A model generated the notes under the pieces. The model was not told the origin of the DNA, ran no database searches, and saw nothing but the letters and a program-made list of their open reading frames with translations. Below are positions 1 through 6,901 of a DNA stretch of 42,816 bases, piece after piece (positions within the stretch are counted from its first letter, which is position 1; the number at the start of each line of letters is the position of its first letter). Made by a program: the position numbers and the translations under genes. This DNA comes from a virus. The stretch is taken from IMG/VR virus record IMGVR_UViG_3300011253_000687, positions 1-42,816 of that record; one strand, written 5' to 3'.

Positions 1-20
1 AGAAGCAGAAGCAGAAGCAG
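1..20. repeat. AGAAGC hexanucleotide tandem repeat at contig edge
   Basis: Three copies of the hexamer AGAAGC plus AG, followed at once by an AGA-rich run. In the reading frame of the first gene it encodes alternating Glu-Ala and then a Lys run, which fits a linker in the replication protein. The last six bases of the window are AAGCAG, which resembles this repeat. A repeat of this kind is a likely reason for an assembler to break or circularise the contig here. Confidence 0.8.
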
Positions 21-379
21 AGAAGAAGAAGGCTCGCAAGCGAGCGGCCACGCCTTTGGCGCGTCCCGATGATGTGGATGAGCAGGTCTGGAAAGACTGG
101 AGGGCGCACCGCCGGCGCAAGAGCGCCACGGTTAGCGTGACGGTGCTTGATGGTTTGCGTAAGCAGGCTGTGTTGGCCAAGATTTCGCTGCAGGAAGCAA
201 TGGTGATGCAGGTAGCCAACGGGTGGCAAGGTTTCCAGGCGGCCTGGGTTGAGCACCTTAAAAAGGATGAGCCGCCGAAGAACTACCCCAACGCGCCGGG
301 TGGGATCAGCGTCGACGTTGTCGAAGCTGCGCGCAGGACCGAAGAGCGCTGGCGTAAGCGGGCCGAGGAGGGCCAGTAG
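2..379 (+). CDS. Phage replication protein, C-terminal part (5' end outside window)
   Basis: The frame is open from base 2, so the coding sequence enters from outside; the TTG at 56 is not needed as a start. The visible 125 residues begin with a Glu-Ala/Lys linker, then LARPDDVDEQVWKDW and a predicted helical region rich in Trp and charged residues. This resembles the C-terminal domain of phage replication initiators that begin with a winged-helix domain (MAGFTKLH type). That N-terminal half is found at the other end of the window (42508-42816), so this is probably the same gene cut by contig linearisation. The stop TAG overlaps the next start. The assignment rests on recalled family similarity; no nuclease or helicase motif is visible. 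Confidence 0.72.
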   Translation, partial: EAEAEAEKKKARKRAATPLARPDDVDEQVWKDWRAHRRRKSATVSVTVLDGLRKQAVLAKISLQEAMVMQVANGWQGFQAAWVEHLKKDEPPKNYPNAPGGISVDVVEAARRTEERWRKRAEEGQ

Positions 380-732
380 TGACAAGCTCTACACCTGTTA
401 AGGAAACATTAAAGCAGCGAGCGTTAGGTTGGCTGCGTGACAACCCTGAAGCTCGGCGAATGTTTCGGCGATACGCCAGTCAAATGGCTGAACGCAACAT
501 CCGATTTGGGATGAAAGCATTAGTTGAGCGGGTGCGCTGGCAACATTTGTTGGATTATGACCAAAGTGACATTCACGGTTTTAAGATCAACAACAGTTAC
601 ACGGCATACATTGCTCGATGGCTAATTGTACACGACCCACGGTTGTCAAAGCTTGTTTGTTGTCGAAGCACGCCAGCCGCAAACAAGCCGGCGCGTGCAG
701 CAGTAGCAACGCCTGATGTTAACCCTTCTTGA
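379..732 (+). CDS. Small basic phage protein, function unknown
   Basis: A 117-residue protein starting at GTG 379, which overlaps the preceding TAG (TAGTG). A strong GAGGAGG ribosome site lies a few bases upstream, inside the preceding gene. The core has the pattern YDQSDIHGFKINNSYTAYIA followed by RWLIVHDPRLSKL. I have seen this N-N-x-Y-x-A-Y-x-A-R pattern in small phage proteins without known function, often near replication genes. The tail from about residue 95 is Ala/Pro rich and probably disordered. There are no cysteine clusters or membrane segments. Its place right after the replication protein, with translational coupling, suggests an early role. No function is assigned. Confidence 0.75.
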   Translation: MTSSTPVKETLKQRALGWLRDNPEARRMFRRYASQMAERNIRFGMKALVERVRWQHLLDYDQSDIHGFKINNSYTAYIARWLIVHDPRLSKLVCCRSTPAANKPARAAVATPDVNPS

Positions 733-740
733 GGATCTAA

Positions 741-1565
741 ATGAGTAAGAGCGCAGACGACAAGGCCGCTAGGTTTGCTGAAGCTAGAAAGATTAACGAA
801 GAACGGCCCAAAGTGCTGAGCCTAGGCGGCGGCGTTAACAGCACTGCATTATTGCTTGCTATGTGTCGCAAGCACATGCCACCAGACCTAGTGTTGTTTG
901 CAGACACTGGCGGCGAGCGGCCGGAAACATACCACCACGTCGAACATGTATGGCATTGGTGCGAAGAGCGCGAAATTGAGTTTCGCCTAGTGACAAACGG
1001 CGGACGTGGCCAAGGCGCCACGTTGGAGGAAAACTGCTTAAAACGCAAAGAGCTGCCGTCCTTGGCTTACGGGTTCAAAGGCTGTTCGGTTAAGTGGAAA
1101 CGACAGCCGATGGATCGATTTGTTCGCGAGTGGGAACCAGCTGTTGAGTGTTGGGCGACAGGTGGCAAGGTCATCCGGTATATTGGCATTGACGCTGGCG
1201 AATCCCATCGCGCAGTGCTGACCGAAGACGACAAGTTTGTCTATCAATACCCGCTAGTTGATTGGCAGATGGGTCGACAAGAATGCATCGAAGAAATCAA
1301 ATCCAAAGGTTGGCCGGTGCCACCAAAGTCTAGTTGTTTCTATTGTCCTGCGATGCGTCGTAGTGAAATTCTAAACTTGCAGCTGCAGCATCCAGACTTG
1401 TTAGACCGAGCAATAGCAATAGAAGCTAACGCAGAGACGCACACAGTTGCCGGCCTAGGACGCAATTGGCGGTGGGCTGACTTCATCAGGCAAGAGGATG
1501 CCCAAGGTAAGTTGTGGCCAGAAATAGAATCACCTTGCGCATGCATGGACGAATCCGATGAGTAA
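741..1565 (+). CDS. PP-loop ATPase, PAPS reductase-like phage protein
   Basis: A 274-residue protein with a GAGG ribosome site 8 bases before ATG 741. Residues 27-35 (SLGGGVNST) are a PP-loop, the pyrophosphate-binding motif of the adenine nucleotide alpha hydrolase superfamily; FADTGGERPETY follows, as in PAPS reductase relatives. Downstream are a GCSVKWKRQP segment and a paired-cysteine motif SSCFYCP (Cys199, Cys202), which could hold a metal or an iron-sulfur cluster. Canonical PAPS reductase uses an ECGLH-type C-terminus, which I do not see. It may therefore adenylate or thiolate another substrate, such as DNA or a nucleotide, rather than reduce PAPS. The 3' end overlaps the RuvC-like gene by 8 bases, so the two are co-translated. 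Confidence 0.82.
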   Translation: MSKSADDKAARFAEARKINEERPKVLSLGGGVNSTALLLAMCRKHMPPDLVLFADTGGERPETYHHVEHVWHWCEEREIEFRLVTNGGRGQGATLEENCLKRKELPSLAYGFKGCSVKWKRQPMDRFVREWEPAVECWATGGKVIRYIGIDAGESHRAVLTEDDKFVYQYPLVDWQMGRQECIEEIKSKGWPVPPKSSCFYCPAMRRSEILNLQLQHPDLLDRAIAIEANAETHTVAGLGRNWRWADFIRQEDAQGKLWPEIESPCACMDESDE

Positions 1566-2070
1566 CGTGCTTGGCATTGATCCAGGCATGACTACTGGAT
1601 GGGTTCTGTATGACGCAGAAAACCAATGGGTGCGACGATGCGGTCAATTCAGCGGTTATGAGCACGACATTCCTGAAGCTGTTCTATGGGATGCCGACGC
1701 TATTGTGATTGAGCGGCCTGTTGCTCACGGCGCTACGCGACCCCAAGTTGTAGAGTGTGCGTTTGTTGCTGGGCATTTGTGCGGACAAATTCGTGAGCTG
1801 GATCCGGTGTACGAAATAACTCGCCGCGACGTTTGCAAGATCCTCACGGATGCGTGCCATCTGCCGACCAAGGACCGAGTACGCAACGACGCTACTGCTT
1901 GGGCAGCGCTAAAAATGCTGCATGGTCCAGGGTGTGACCGTCGACCCCGGCGCCGTCAAGGCCAGATCGTTGAGGAGGGTGGCTGTATTGGCAACGTAAA
2001 GAGCCACGAGCGGGCAGCCTTAGCAGCGGCCGTAGCTTGGCATCTGCAGTGGAGCGCTACTGACGGCTAA
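1558..2070 (+). CDS. ruvC-like: RuvC-like Holliday junction resolvase
   Basis: A 170-residue protein of normal RuvC length. The N-terminus VLGIDPGMTTGW carries the first catalytic Asp (Asp8) of the RNase H fold; IVIERP carries the second acidic residue (Glu52). The C-terminal helix motif SHERAALAAAVAWH (His150, Glu151) sits where RuvC proteins have their last acidic residues, with Glu where Asp is usual. The expected role is resolving branched DNA during recombination-dependent replication or before packaging. The start overlaps the PP-loop gene (ATGAGTAA), indicating coupling. It ends a first cluster, as the next gene is 97 bases away. Confidence 0.85.
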   Translation: MSNVLGIDPGMTTGWVLYDAENQWVRRCGQFSGYEHDIPEAVLWDADAIVIERPVAHGATRPQVVECAFVAGHLCGQIRELDPVYEITRRDVCKILTDACHLPTKDRVRNDATAWAALKMLHGPGCDRRPRRRQGQIVEEGGCIGNVKSHERAALAAAVAWHLQWSATDG

Positions 2071-2103
2071 CTGTGGGTGTGTTGAAAAAAGTTTGAATGA
2101 GTG

Positions 2104-2131
2104 TTGATTGGTGCCGATAAGGTGCTACTGT
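2104..2131 (+). promoter_or_regulatory. Candidate sigma70-type promoter
   Basis: TTGATT (2104-2109), a 16-base spacer, then TACTGT (2126-2131) in the 97-base gap between the resolvase and the next gene. The -35 is good; the -10 matches only at the most conserved T, A and T positions. The placement before a run of small genes makes a promoter plausible, but this is pattern matching only. Confidence 0.3.
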
Positions 2132-2167
2132 TCTTGTGTCGGCGCAGAGCGCTGGCGGGAAAGTGCA

Positions 2168-2512
2168 ATGAAACAACACAAAGAAATCAGCGACCAAAAT
2201 ATCACCCACACCACCGAGATCCTTGGAGCCAAGATCATGACGGTCGGCGGCGACATCACCTTCTGGGCCGTTAAGCTCGCTCCTGAGCACATCGTTGGCG
2301 GCGGCACGGATGAGCTTTGCTACTGCGGCAACCTCAAGATCGAGGGTGGCATGGTTGCCTTCCTGGAAGCCGTGAACGCCTGGGCCGCTATGGACTGCCC
2401 GCTGCTTAGCGACATGCAGGAGACTTTCTACTCAGGCATGCGAAAGTGGGCCAAGGCATGCCACAGCGAGAACCTGTTCCTGCTGGAGCGAGATAAGGTC
2501 AAGGCAATCTAA
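2168..2512 (+). CDS. Hypothetical protein (114 aa)
   Basis: The start was set at ATG 2168, with a GCGGGA purine-rich site before it. A longer reading from 2108 would add a 20-residue leader lacking a ribosome site. The sequence begins MKQHKEISDQNITHTTEILG, continues with a mixed alpha/beta pattern including GGDITFWAVKLAPEHIVGGG, and ends in a Lys-rich helix. Three scattered cysteines do not form a recognisable metal site. It is first in a run of small genes that follows the candidate promoter. I do not recognise the family. Confidence 0.7.
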   Translation: MKQHKEISDQNITHTTEILGAKIMTVGGDITFWAVKLAPEHIVGGGTDELCYCGNLKIEGGMVAFLEAVNAWAAMDCPLLSDMQETFYSGMRKWAKACHSENLFLLERDKVKAI

Positions 2513-2514
2513 CC

Positions 2515-2772
2515 ATGATCAAAAAATCAGCAACTGAACAAATGGCGGCTCGATTGATCGAGTTGGATGGCAATGCCGACGAGCCGGGCATGATCTATTA
2601 CGTCGATCAAAACGCCGACGAGGTAGCAGCAGAATTTGGCTCTGAGTGTGCGCTGTTTGGCGATGCAGGCCCAGGCGCCGAGCAAAACGTTATCCGCATG
2701 CGCCAAGGTGTTTGCGATTTAGAGCGCGAAGCCAAGTTTCTGCGCGAGGCGTTTGGTTTAGGAGGCTACTAA
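2515..2772 (+). CDS. Hypothetical acidic protein (85 aa)
   Basis: An 85-residue acidic protein starting at ATG 2515, two bases after the previous stop. It is largely helical by composition, with ELDGNADEPGMIYYVDQNAD in the middle and a charged helix at the end. No family motif is recognised. The spacing implies translation from the same message as its neighbours, and its 3' end carries the GGAGG ribosome site of the next gene. Confidence 0.68.
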   Translation: MIKKSATEQMAARLIELDGNADEPGMIYYVDQNADEVAAEFGSECALFGDAGPGAEQNVIRMRQGVCDLEREAKFLREAFGLGGY

Positions 2773-2774
2773 CG

Positions 2775-3071
2775 ATGATGACAATTGAACAAGTGCTAGA
2801 TTTTGATGCTTTTGCAGACATCTTGCCCGCACCGCAAAAACTCAAGCGTGCGCCTCGCGCCACGTTTACGCTGCGCCTTGAATACCAAGGCGGCAGCAGC
2901 GAAGAAGAAGGGACCAAGCGTTATTTGTTACGCAAGTTTGCATGCGAAGTCCGCCGCGCCGAGTCTTCTGACAACGAGGGCTACCCTGTGCTGCGTATCG
3001 AAGTAGAGCGGTGCGACGGCACATGCGAAGGTAACCGCACTTTGGCCGAATGGCATCGAGACGAGGTATAA
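2775..3071 (+). CDS. Hypothetical protein (98 aa)
   Basis: The start is ATG 2775 because GGAGG at 2761-2765 lies 9 bases upstream. The longer in-frame reading from 2646 would run inside the previous gene. The protein begins MMTIEQVLDFDAFADILPA, then has an RATFTLRLEYQGG strand pattern and ends with a likely beta strand plus two Cys in a CDGTCEGN loop. It may be a small beta-rich fold. Function unknown. Confidence 0.68.
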   Translation: MMTIEQVLDFDAFADILPAPQKLKRAPRATFTLRLEYQGGSSEEEGTKRYLLRKFACEVRRAESSDNEGYPVLRIEVERCDGTCEGNRTLAEWHRDEV

Positions 3072-3073
3072 CG

Positions 3074-3265
3074 ATGGCTGATTGGAATTACTCAATTGAC
3101 TACCAGTTGTTGTCCAAGCCAAACGGTACGTTTGACGACGTGGCAACCATTTCAGGAATGATACCTGCTGCAGAAAACGTTGGGATGGTGCTGCTGATAG
3201 TGTGTCGGCAGCACAACATAAACATTCGAGACATAGTGCGCTTTGTGTGCGCACAGGGGAACTAA
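3074..3265 (+). CDS. Hypothetical protein (63 aa)
   Basis: ATG 3074 follows a GAGG site in the end of the previous gene, two bases after its stop. The 63-residue product begins MADWNYSIDYQLLSK and has one moderately hydrophobic helix (GMVLLIVC) followed by NINIRDIVRFV. That segment is too short and too interrupted to call a membrane anchor with confidence. The stop overlaps the next start (TAATG). Function unknown. Confidence 0.62.
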   Translation: MADWNYSIDYQLLSKPNGTFDDVATISGMIPAAENVGMVLLIVCRQHNINIRDIVRFVCAQGN

Positions 3266-3435
3266 TGATAAACGTACCGTTTGGAGTGGAGTTGGACTTA
3301 CCAAGTGTGAGTCGTCATATGCTGGATAGCGTTGACGAGGAACGTTGCGCATCGTGCAACGTTTTGCTTGATGTCGACGATGTCGACGAAGGCGAGGAGT
3401 GTTGCGAAGTTTGTCGGGACGAGGGTGGTTGGTAA
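3265..3435 (+). CDS. Small putative zinc-ribbon protein (56 aa)
   Basis: Starts at ATG 3265, overlapping the previous stop as TAATG, with AGGGGA upstream. The C-terminal half has two paired cysteines, CASC and CEVC, separated by an acidic stretch. This is the four-cysteine layout of a small zinc ribbon. Such proteins often bind nucleic acid or act as adaptors, but nothing else narrows the role. The stop again overlaps the next start by one base. Confidence 0.62.
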   Translation: MINVPFGVELDLPSVSRHMLDSVDEERCASCNVLLDVDDVDEGEECCEVCRDEGGW

Positions 3436-3569
3436 TGAATAATCAAAACTTGCAAGGCGGCCAAGGTCGCACTGACGAAGACATTTACGCATCAGCAGTG
3501 GTCTTGATGCATCTAATAGTGGCAGCGGCTTTGTCTATCATGACGGCCTTAATTGTTTGGTGGTGGTAG
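3435..3569 (+). CDS. Small single-pass membrane protein (44 aa)
   Basis: A short frame with ATG 3435 overlapping the previous stop (TAATG) and stop TAG at 3567. The N-terminal 18 residues are polar (MNNQNLQGGQGRTDEDIY). The rest is one hydrophobic segment, VVLMHLIVAAALSIMTALIV, ending in three Trp. The coupling and the clean amphiphilic layout support a real gene. It could be an early membrane protein altering the host envelope, or a small inhibitor; function unknown. Confidence 0.55.
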   Translation: MNNQNLQGGQGRTDEDIYASAVVLMHLIVAAALSIMTALIVWWW

Positions 3570-3571
3570 CT

Positions 3572-4429
3572 ATGACTGTTCGAACTACAAAAACAGCTAA
3601 AGAAAGTGGCCATTGGTATGCTCGCGACAAAGACGGGTTGCCAACGCAAATAGTCGACTTGATTGGCAAGAACGGAAAGCGCCGGCGCCCGACGTTAGCA
3701 GATGCACGCAGTCGTGATTGGGTGCCTGGAGTAACTACGTTGATGCGTGCTGCTGGTGTGCCTGAACAGCTAGTGCGATGGCGAGTGAACCAAGCAGTTC
3801 TAGCTGCATTGACTCTGCCGCGACTTAAAGACGAGACCGAAGAGGATTGGTTGGGTCGGTTGGATAAAGACATGAACGCGACAGCTAAGTCAGCTGCCGA
3901 GGAAGGCTCAGAAGTTCACAAAGCTCTAGAGCTGTTCTTTAACAAGTCGCAAACAAGCTTGCCGTTTGTTGACGTGAGTCAAGACGACGTGTTGCGCAAA
4001 TACAGCGGCAGATGCATTGCTGCATTTTTTGAGTTGGACGACGCTGGATTTGGTGACGAACTGTGGGAGCCAGAACGAACTGTGATTCACTCGTTAGGGT
4101 TCGGTACTCGCAGCGATTTGCATAGCTCAAAGGTTTGTTTGGATTGGAAGACGAAGGATGGCGATGCAATGCCAGATCGCATCTATGACGATCATGCAAT
4201 ACAGCTAGCCGCAACTCGTAAAGCATTAGAATACACCTGTGGCTACCCTGAAGGGTCGCAGCGCGCAGGTATTGTTTACGTCTCGCGTACCCATGATGTA
4301 GCCAAATGGGTCGAGGCAACGCCTGAGCAGCTTGACAAAGGCTGGAGTCTGTTCAGGCATCTAGTTGGCTACTGGTATGAAAAGACGCTGCACAAGCCAT
4401 CCTGGCGCGATGCAGGAGGGGAAGGTTAA
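3572..4429 (+). CDS. PD-(D/E)XK family exonuclease (Cas4/RecB-like)
   Basis: Start set at ATG 3572, two bases after the previous stop; the upstream in-frame GTG lacks a ribosome site and overlaps the small membrane gene. The 285-residue product has a GSEVHKALE motif (His116), typical of the RecB-like nuclease family. Then come GTRSDLH (Asp182), LDWKTKDG (Asp191 and Lys193, the D-x-K catalytic pair) and a QLAATRKAL helix equivalent to the Q-x-x-x-Y motif region. It probably degrades one DNA strand to supply single-stranded DNA. The next two genes encode ERF annealing protein and SSB, giving a complete phage recombination module. Confidence 0.82.
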   Translation: MTVRTTKTAKESGHWYARDKDGLPTQIVDLIGKNGKRRRPTLADARSRDWVPGVTTLMRAAGVPEQLVRWRVNQAVLAALTLPRLKDETEEDWLGRLDKDMNATAKSAAEEGSEVHKALELFFNKSQTSLPFVDVSQDDVLRKYSGRCIAAFFELDDAGFGDELWEPERTVIHSLGFGTRSDLHSSKVCLDWKTKDGDAMPDRIYDDHAIQLAATRKALEYTCGYPEGSQRAGIVYVSRTHDVAKWVEATPEQLDKGWSLFRHLVGYWYEKTLHKPSWRDAGGEG

Positions 4430-4433
4430 GACC

Positions 4434-5147
4434 ATGAAGAAACAAAACAGTTCGGACACATCCTGGGTTCCTGAAGAACCAATTTACGTTGGCAGAGATA
4501 TTCCACCGGAACCGTCGAACCCGCTCATTGTTGCTTTGGCGGCTTTCCATTTGGAGGTGGGCGTTATTGAAAAGTCTGCCCGAGCTCAGTTTGGTGAGTT
4601 TGCTGACTTAAGCACGGTGCTCAGCGCTGTGACGCCGGCGCTTTCGAGGCATGGGTTGGCTTTGGTGCAGACATTTGACGCCGAAGGCGACGAGGATGTT
4701 CTAGTGACTACGCTTTACCACGCTAGCGGCCGGGAGATTTCTAGTCGCGCTCGACTAGTTAAGGTTGAGGGGGCTGGAGGCCGGCAGAATCCACTGCACT
4801 TGTGGGGCGGGTCTGTCACATACGCGCGCAGATACACGGCGCTTGCGTTGCTAGGGTTAGCCGCTGGCATGGATGACGATGATGGTGACATCGCTGATCC
4901 TGTGGGAAAAGCTAAGAGTCAGCCAGTTAAGGCGCCTGCAAAAAAGCCGCGCAAACCAAAGGAAGTCAAACCGTTCGCTAGCGTTGCTGATGCCAACGAC
5001 GAATTAGGTAGCTGCACAACGCCGCTACAATTGTCAGTGTGGGTAGTGCGCATGAAGTGTAGCAGCCTGTCTGATGCAGACATGAGCGGACTGCGTGACA
5101 GCTACGCAGAGCACGTTGCGTTACTTAAAGAAAAGCAGGAGGCTTAA
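4434..5147 (+). CDS. erf-like: ERF-family single-strand DNA annealing protein
   Basis: The start is ATG 4434, with GGAGGGG upstream inside the preceding gene. The 237-residue protein has the ERF core: LIVALAAFHLEVG near the N-terminus, FADLSTVLSAVTPALSRHGL, and SVTYARRYTALALLGLAAG followed by an Asp-rich run (about residues 127-152), a signature of ERF proteins. A Lys/Pro-rich linker leads to a small helical C-terminal domain, possibly for protein contacts. It should anneal complementary single strands made by the upstream exonuclease. The gene ends with an AGGAGG that serves SSB. Confidence 0.9.
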   Translation: MKKQNSSDTSWVPEEPIYVGRDIPPEPSNPLIVALAAFHLEVGVIEKSARAQFGEFADLSTVLSAVTPALSRHGLALVQTFDAEGDEDVLVTTLYHASGREISSRARLVKVEGAGGRQNPLHLWGGSVTYARRYTALALLGLAAGMDDDDGDIADPVGKAKSQPVKAPAKKPRKPKEVKPFASVADANDELGSCTTPLQLSVWVVRMKCSSLSDADMSGLRDSYAEHVALLKEKQEA

Positions 5148-5150
5148 TCG

Positions 5151-5543
5151 ATGGTGAATTTTAACAAGGTTGTGTTAGCGGGTCACTTGACTCGCGATTG
5201 GGAGACCCGCACTAGCAAAGCAGGGACGCAGGTTGGTAAGACTGGAATTGCAGTCAATCGACGGAGCCGCGAAAGCGAAGAGACCATGTTTGTCGATTTG
5301 ATTGCGTTTGGACAAACGTCGGAAACTTTGTCGAAACACACGGGGAAAGGGCGCCCGCTACTTGTGGAAGGTAGGTTAAGTTTGTCACAGTGGGAGAGCA
5401 ACGACGGCACTAAGCGCAGCAAGCATGAGGTGATCGTCGAGAACTTCCAATTTGTTCGCAGCGAGGACGGCTATCGCGAATCTGTGCAGGCCGCTCGCGA
5501 AAACGAGCAGGCCGCTGTAGATGACGAAAACATTCCATTTTAA
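5151..5543 (+). CDS. ssb: Single-stranded DNA-binding protein
   Basis: A 130-residue OB-fold SSB. The opening MVNFNKVVLAGHLTRDWETR is the usual beta-1 strand pattern, followed by VGKTGIAVNRR, the MFVDLIAFGQTSE region and LLVEGRLSLSQWE. The C-terminal tip DDENIPF is the acidic tail that recruits partner proteins. It is preceded by AGGAGG and sits three bases after the ERF gene. It probably coats single-stranded DNA during replication and delivers it to ERF. Confidence 0.93.
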   Translation: MVNFNKVVLAGHLTRDWETRTSKAGTQVGKTGIAVNRRSRESEETMFVDLIAFGQTSETLSKHTGKGRPLLVEGRLSLSQWESNDGTKRSKHEVIVENFQFVRSEDGYRESVQAARENEQAAVDDENIPF

Positions 5544-5808
5544 CAACGATAAGCAGTGCAGTCGCGGTCACGACCTAGAGTTGGTTGGCCGCGACAAGGC
5601 GTCTGGTTTGTGCAATGCCTGTGCGGCTGGTCTGCGCAGGATACGCGCAAAGCAAGACAAGGGGCCAAACCACGCAAAGACAGCGAACTATCAAGCAATT
5701 GAGGCAATTCGCACAAACAACCTGCTTGAGCTCTACGACAAAAAGAACCGAGCAGAAACCGCGTGGGAACGAGACCACATACAAAGACAGATTGACGAAC
5801 TCAGATGA
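5521..5808 (+). CDS. Hypothetical protein with a CxxC-type metal site (95 aa)
   Basis: Starts at ATG 5521, inside the SSB tail region (23-base overlap), so translation is coupled. The first half has CSRGHDLELVGRDKASGLCN followed by ACAAG: a Cys-x3-His and a CNAC pair, the layout of a small zinc finger of the kind seen in HNH or zinc-ribbon proteins. The second half is a charged helix with no catalytic motif. It could be a nucleic-acid-binding accessory of the recombination module. The 3' end overlaps the DnaA-like gene by 4 bases (ATGA). Confidence 0.65.
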   Translation: MTKTFHFNNDKQCSRGHDLELVGRDKASGLCNACAAGLRRIRAKQDKGPNHAKTANYQAIEAIRTNNLLELYDKKNRAETAWERDHIQRQIDELR

Positions 5809-6170
5809 AAACTACTCCTCAGCAAGATCTACTTACCACGCCAAGTCTGGCTCACAGCGTTGCTGAATGCTGTGCTGTAACTTGGGATCAAATGGTTGGC
5901 ACCAGCAGAGTTGCCCGACACAGCACGCCTAGAAAGATCTTGGCCTATCTAATCCGCAAACGCACAAGCCTAACTCTGCAGGATATTGGCGACATGCTTG
6001 GCGGTCGCGATCATTCAACTGTGCTGTATTGGGTGCGCGCCATCGGACGTGACCGAGAGATCTCGCCAGTGATGAGCAACCTGATCGATACAATCGAGGC
6101 ACGAGCTAGCGATATTGCACAAACATCTAACGAAGAGTCGGCGCAACCTAATGGCAACTCGCAAGCGTAA
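5805..6170 (+). CDS. Stand-alone DnaA domain IV-like DNA-binding protein
   Basis: A 121-residue protein whose residues 43-90 match the C-terminal DNA-binding domain of DnaA: RKILAYLIRKRTSLTLQDIG, then MLGGRDHSTVLYWV, the DnaA signature helix (Gly66, Arg68, His70 and Thr72 are key positions). No ATPase domain is present, and the upstream genes do not supply one. It may bind DnaA-box-like sites at the phage origin, or compete with host DnaA. The start overlaps the previous stop. The C-terminal 30 residues are polar and probably disordered, and they overlap the terminase small subunit start. Confidence 0.85.
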   Translation: MKTTPQQDLLTTPSLAHSVAECCAVTWDQMVGTSRVARHSTPRKILAYLIRKRTSLTLQDIGDMLGGRDHSTVLYWVRAIGRDREISPVMSNLIDTIEARASDIAQTSNEESAQPNGNSQA

Positions 6171-6633
6171 GCCGGCCAAGGTAGTTGTTAAGGGGTCTCG
6201 GTCTCCTCGCAGGCTGTCGCTTGTTACTGGCCACGTCGACCCACTTTGCGAGTTTGTGGCTATGGGTGGGACTCTAGTCGATTACTGCAGGGTCAACCAA
6301 GTCAGCGCCCGGACTGTAAACGATTACTTGCTGCAACATGCAGAAGCCGCCGCCGCCTACGCGCGCGCCCGCGAGACACAAGCAGATCAAATTGCCTGCG
6401 ACATGCTACGGCTGGCAGACGCTTGCACTGAGGACGACGTTCAAAGCACTCGTGCAAAGATTGATACGCGCAAGTGGCTGCTATCTCGATGGCATCGCAA
6501 GTCGTATGGCGATCATCAAAAGGTAGAGCACGAAGGCCAGATGAATATCACAGTTGTCACTGGCGTACCACAATCCAAGAATCTGGAACGAGTAGCCGAA
6601 GAGGAGAGGAATAATGTCAGCCGAGACAAATAG
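6151..6633 (+). CDS. terS: Terminase small subunit
   Basis: The start is ATG 6151, inside the end of the DnaA-like gene; no strong ribosome site is seen, so coupling is likely. The 160-residue product has a basic N-terminus (MATRKRKPAKVVVKGSRSPR), a helix-turn-helix region around SARTVNDYLLQHAEAAAAYA, and the KIDTRKWLLSRWHRKSYGD motif. That R-K-W-x-x-x-x-x-x-P/R-K-x-Y-G-D ending is characteristic of this small terminase group. It recognises phage DNA and loads the large subunit, which lies one gene downstream. Confidence 0.85.
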   Translation: MATRKRKPAKVVVKGSRSPRRLSLVTGHVDPLCEFVAMGGTLVDYCRVNQVSARTVNDYLLQHAEAAAAYARARETQADQIACDMLRLADACTEDDVQSTRAKIDTRKWLLSRWHRKSYGDHQKVEHEGQMNITVVTGVPQSKNLERVAEEERNNVSRDK

Positions 6634-6901
6634 GATACAAGCTATCAAGGGTTGGAAAACAAAGGACATGGGTTGCGCAACTGTGCATGTGCTTAACGAC
6701 GATGGCGTCAGCACGCATGCTGTTGAGGTGCGCATGGTCATGGTGATAGCCTTGGATGCCAACGGTCTGTCTGTGAAGGGTAGCGATGGCTTGTCAATGA
6801 TCGAGACAGTTGAGGAAGACGCCACGGCTACAAACGAACAGATGATTGATGCTGTAGCTAATCGCCAGAAACGTATGCTCAAGCAGCATGTCGACAGTTA
6901 A
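6614..6901 (+). CDS. Hypothetical protein between the terminase genes (95 aa)
   Basis: Starts at ATG 6614, overlapping the terS end by 20 bases, with GAGGAGAGGA just upstream. The middle reads as beta strands (ATVHVLNDDG, VEVRMVMVIALDANG), and the end is a charged helix. It overlaps the large terminase start by 14 bases. Its position suggests a packaging accessory, but I recognise no family motif. Confidence 0.7.
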   Translation: MSAETNRIQAIKGWKTKDMGCATVHVLNDDGVSTHAVEVRMVMVIALDANGLSVKGSDGLSMIETVEEDATATNEQMIDAVANRQKRMLKQHVDS

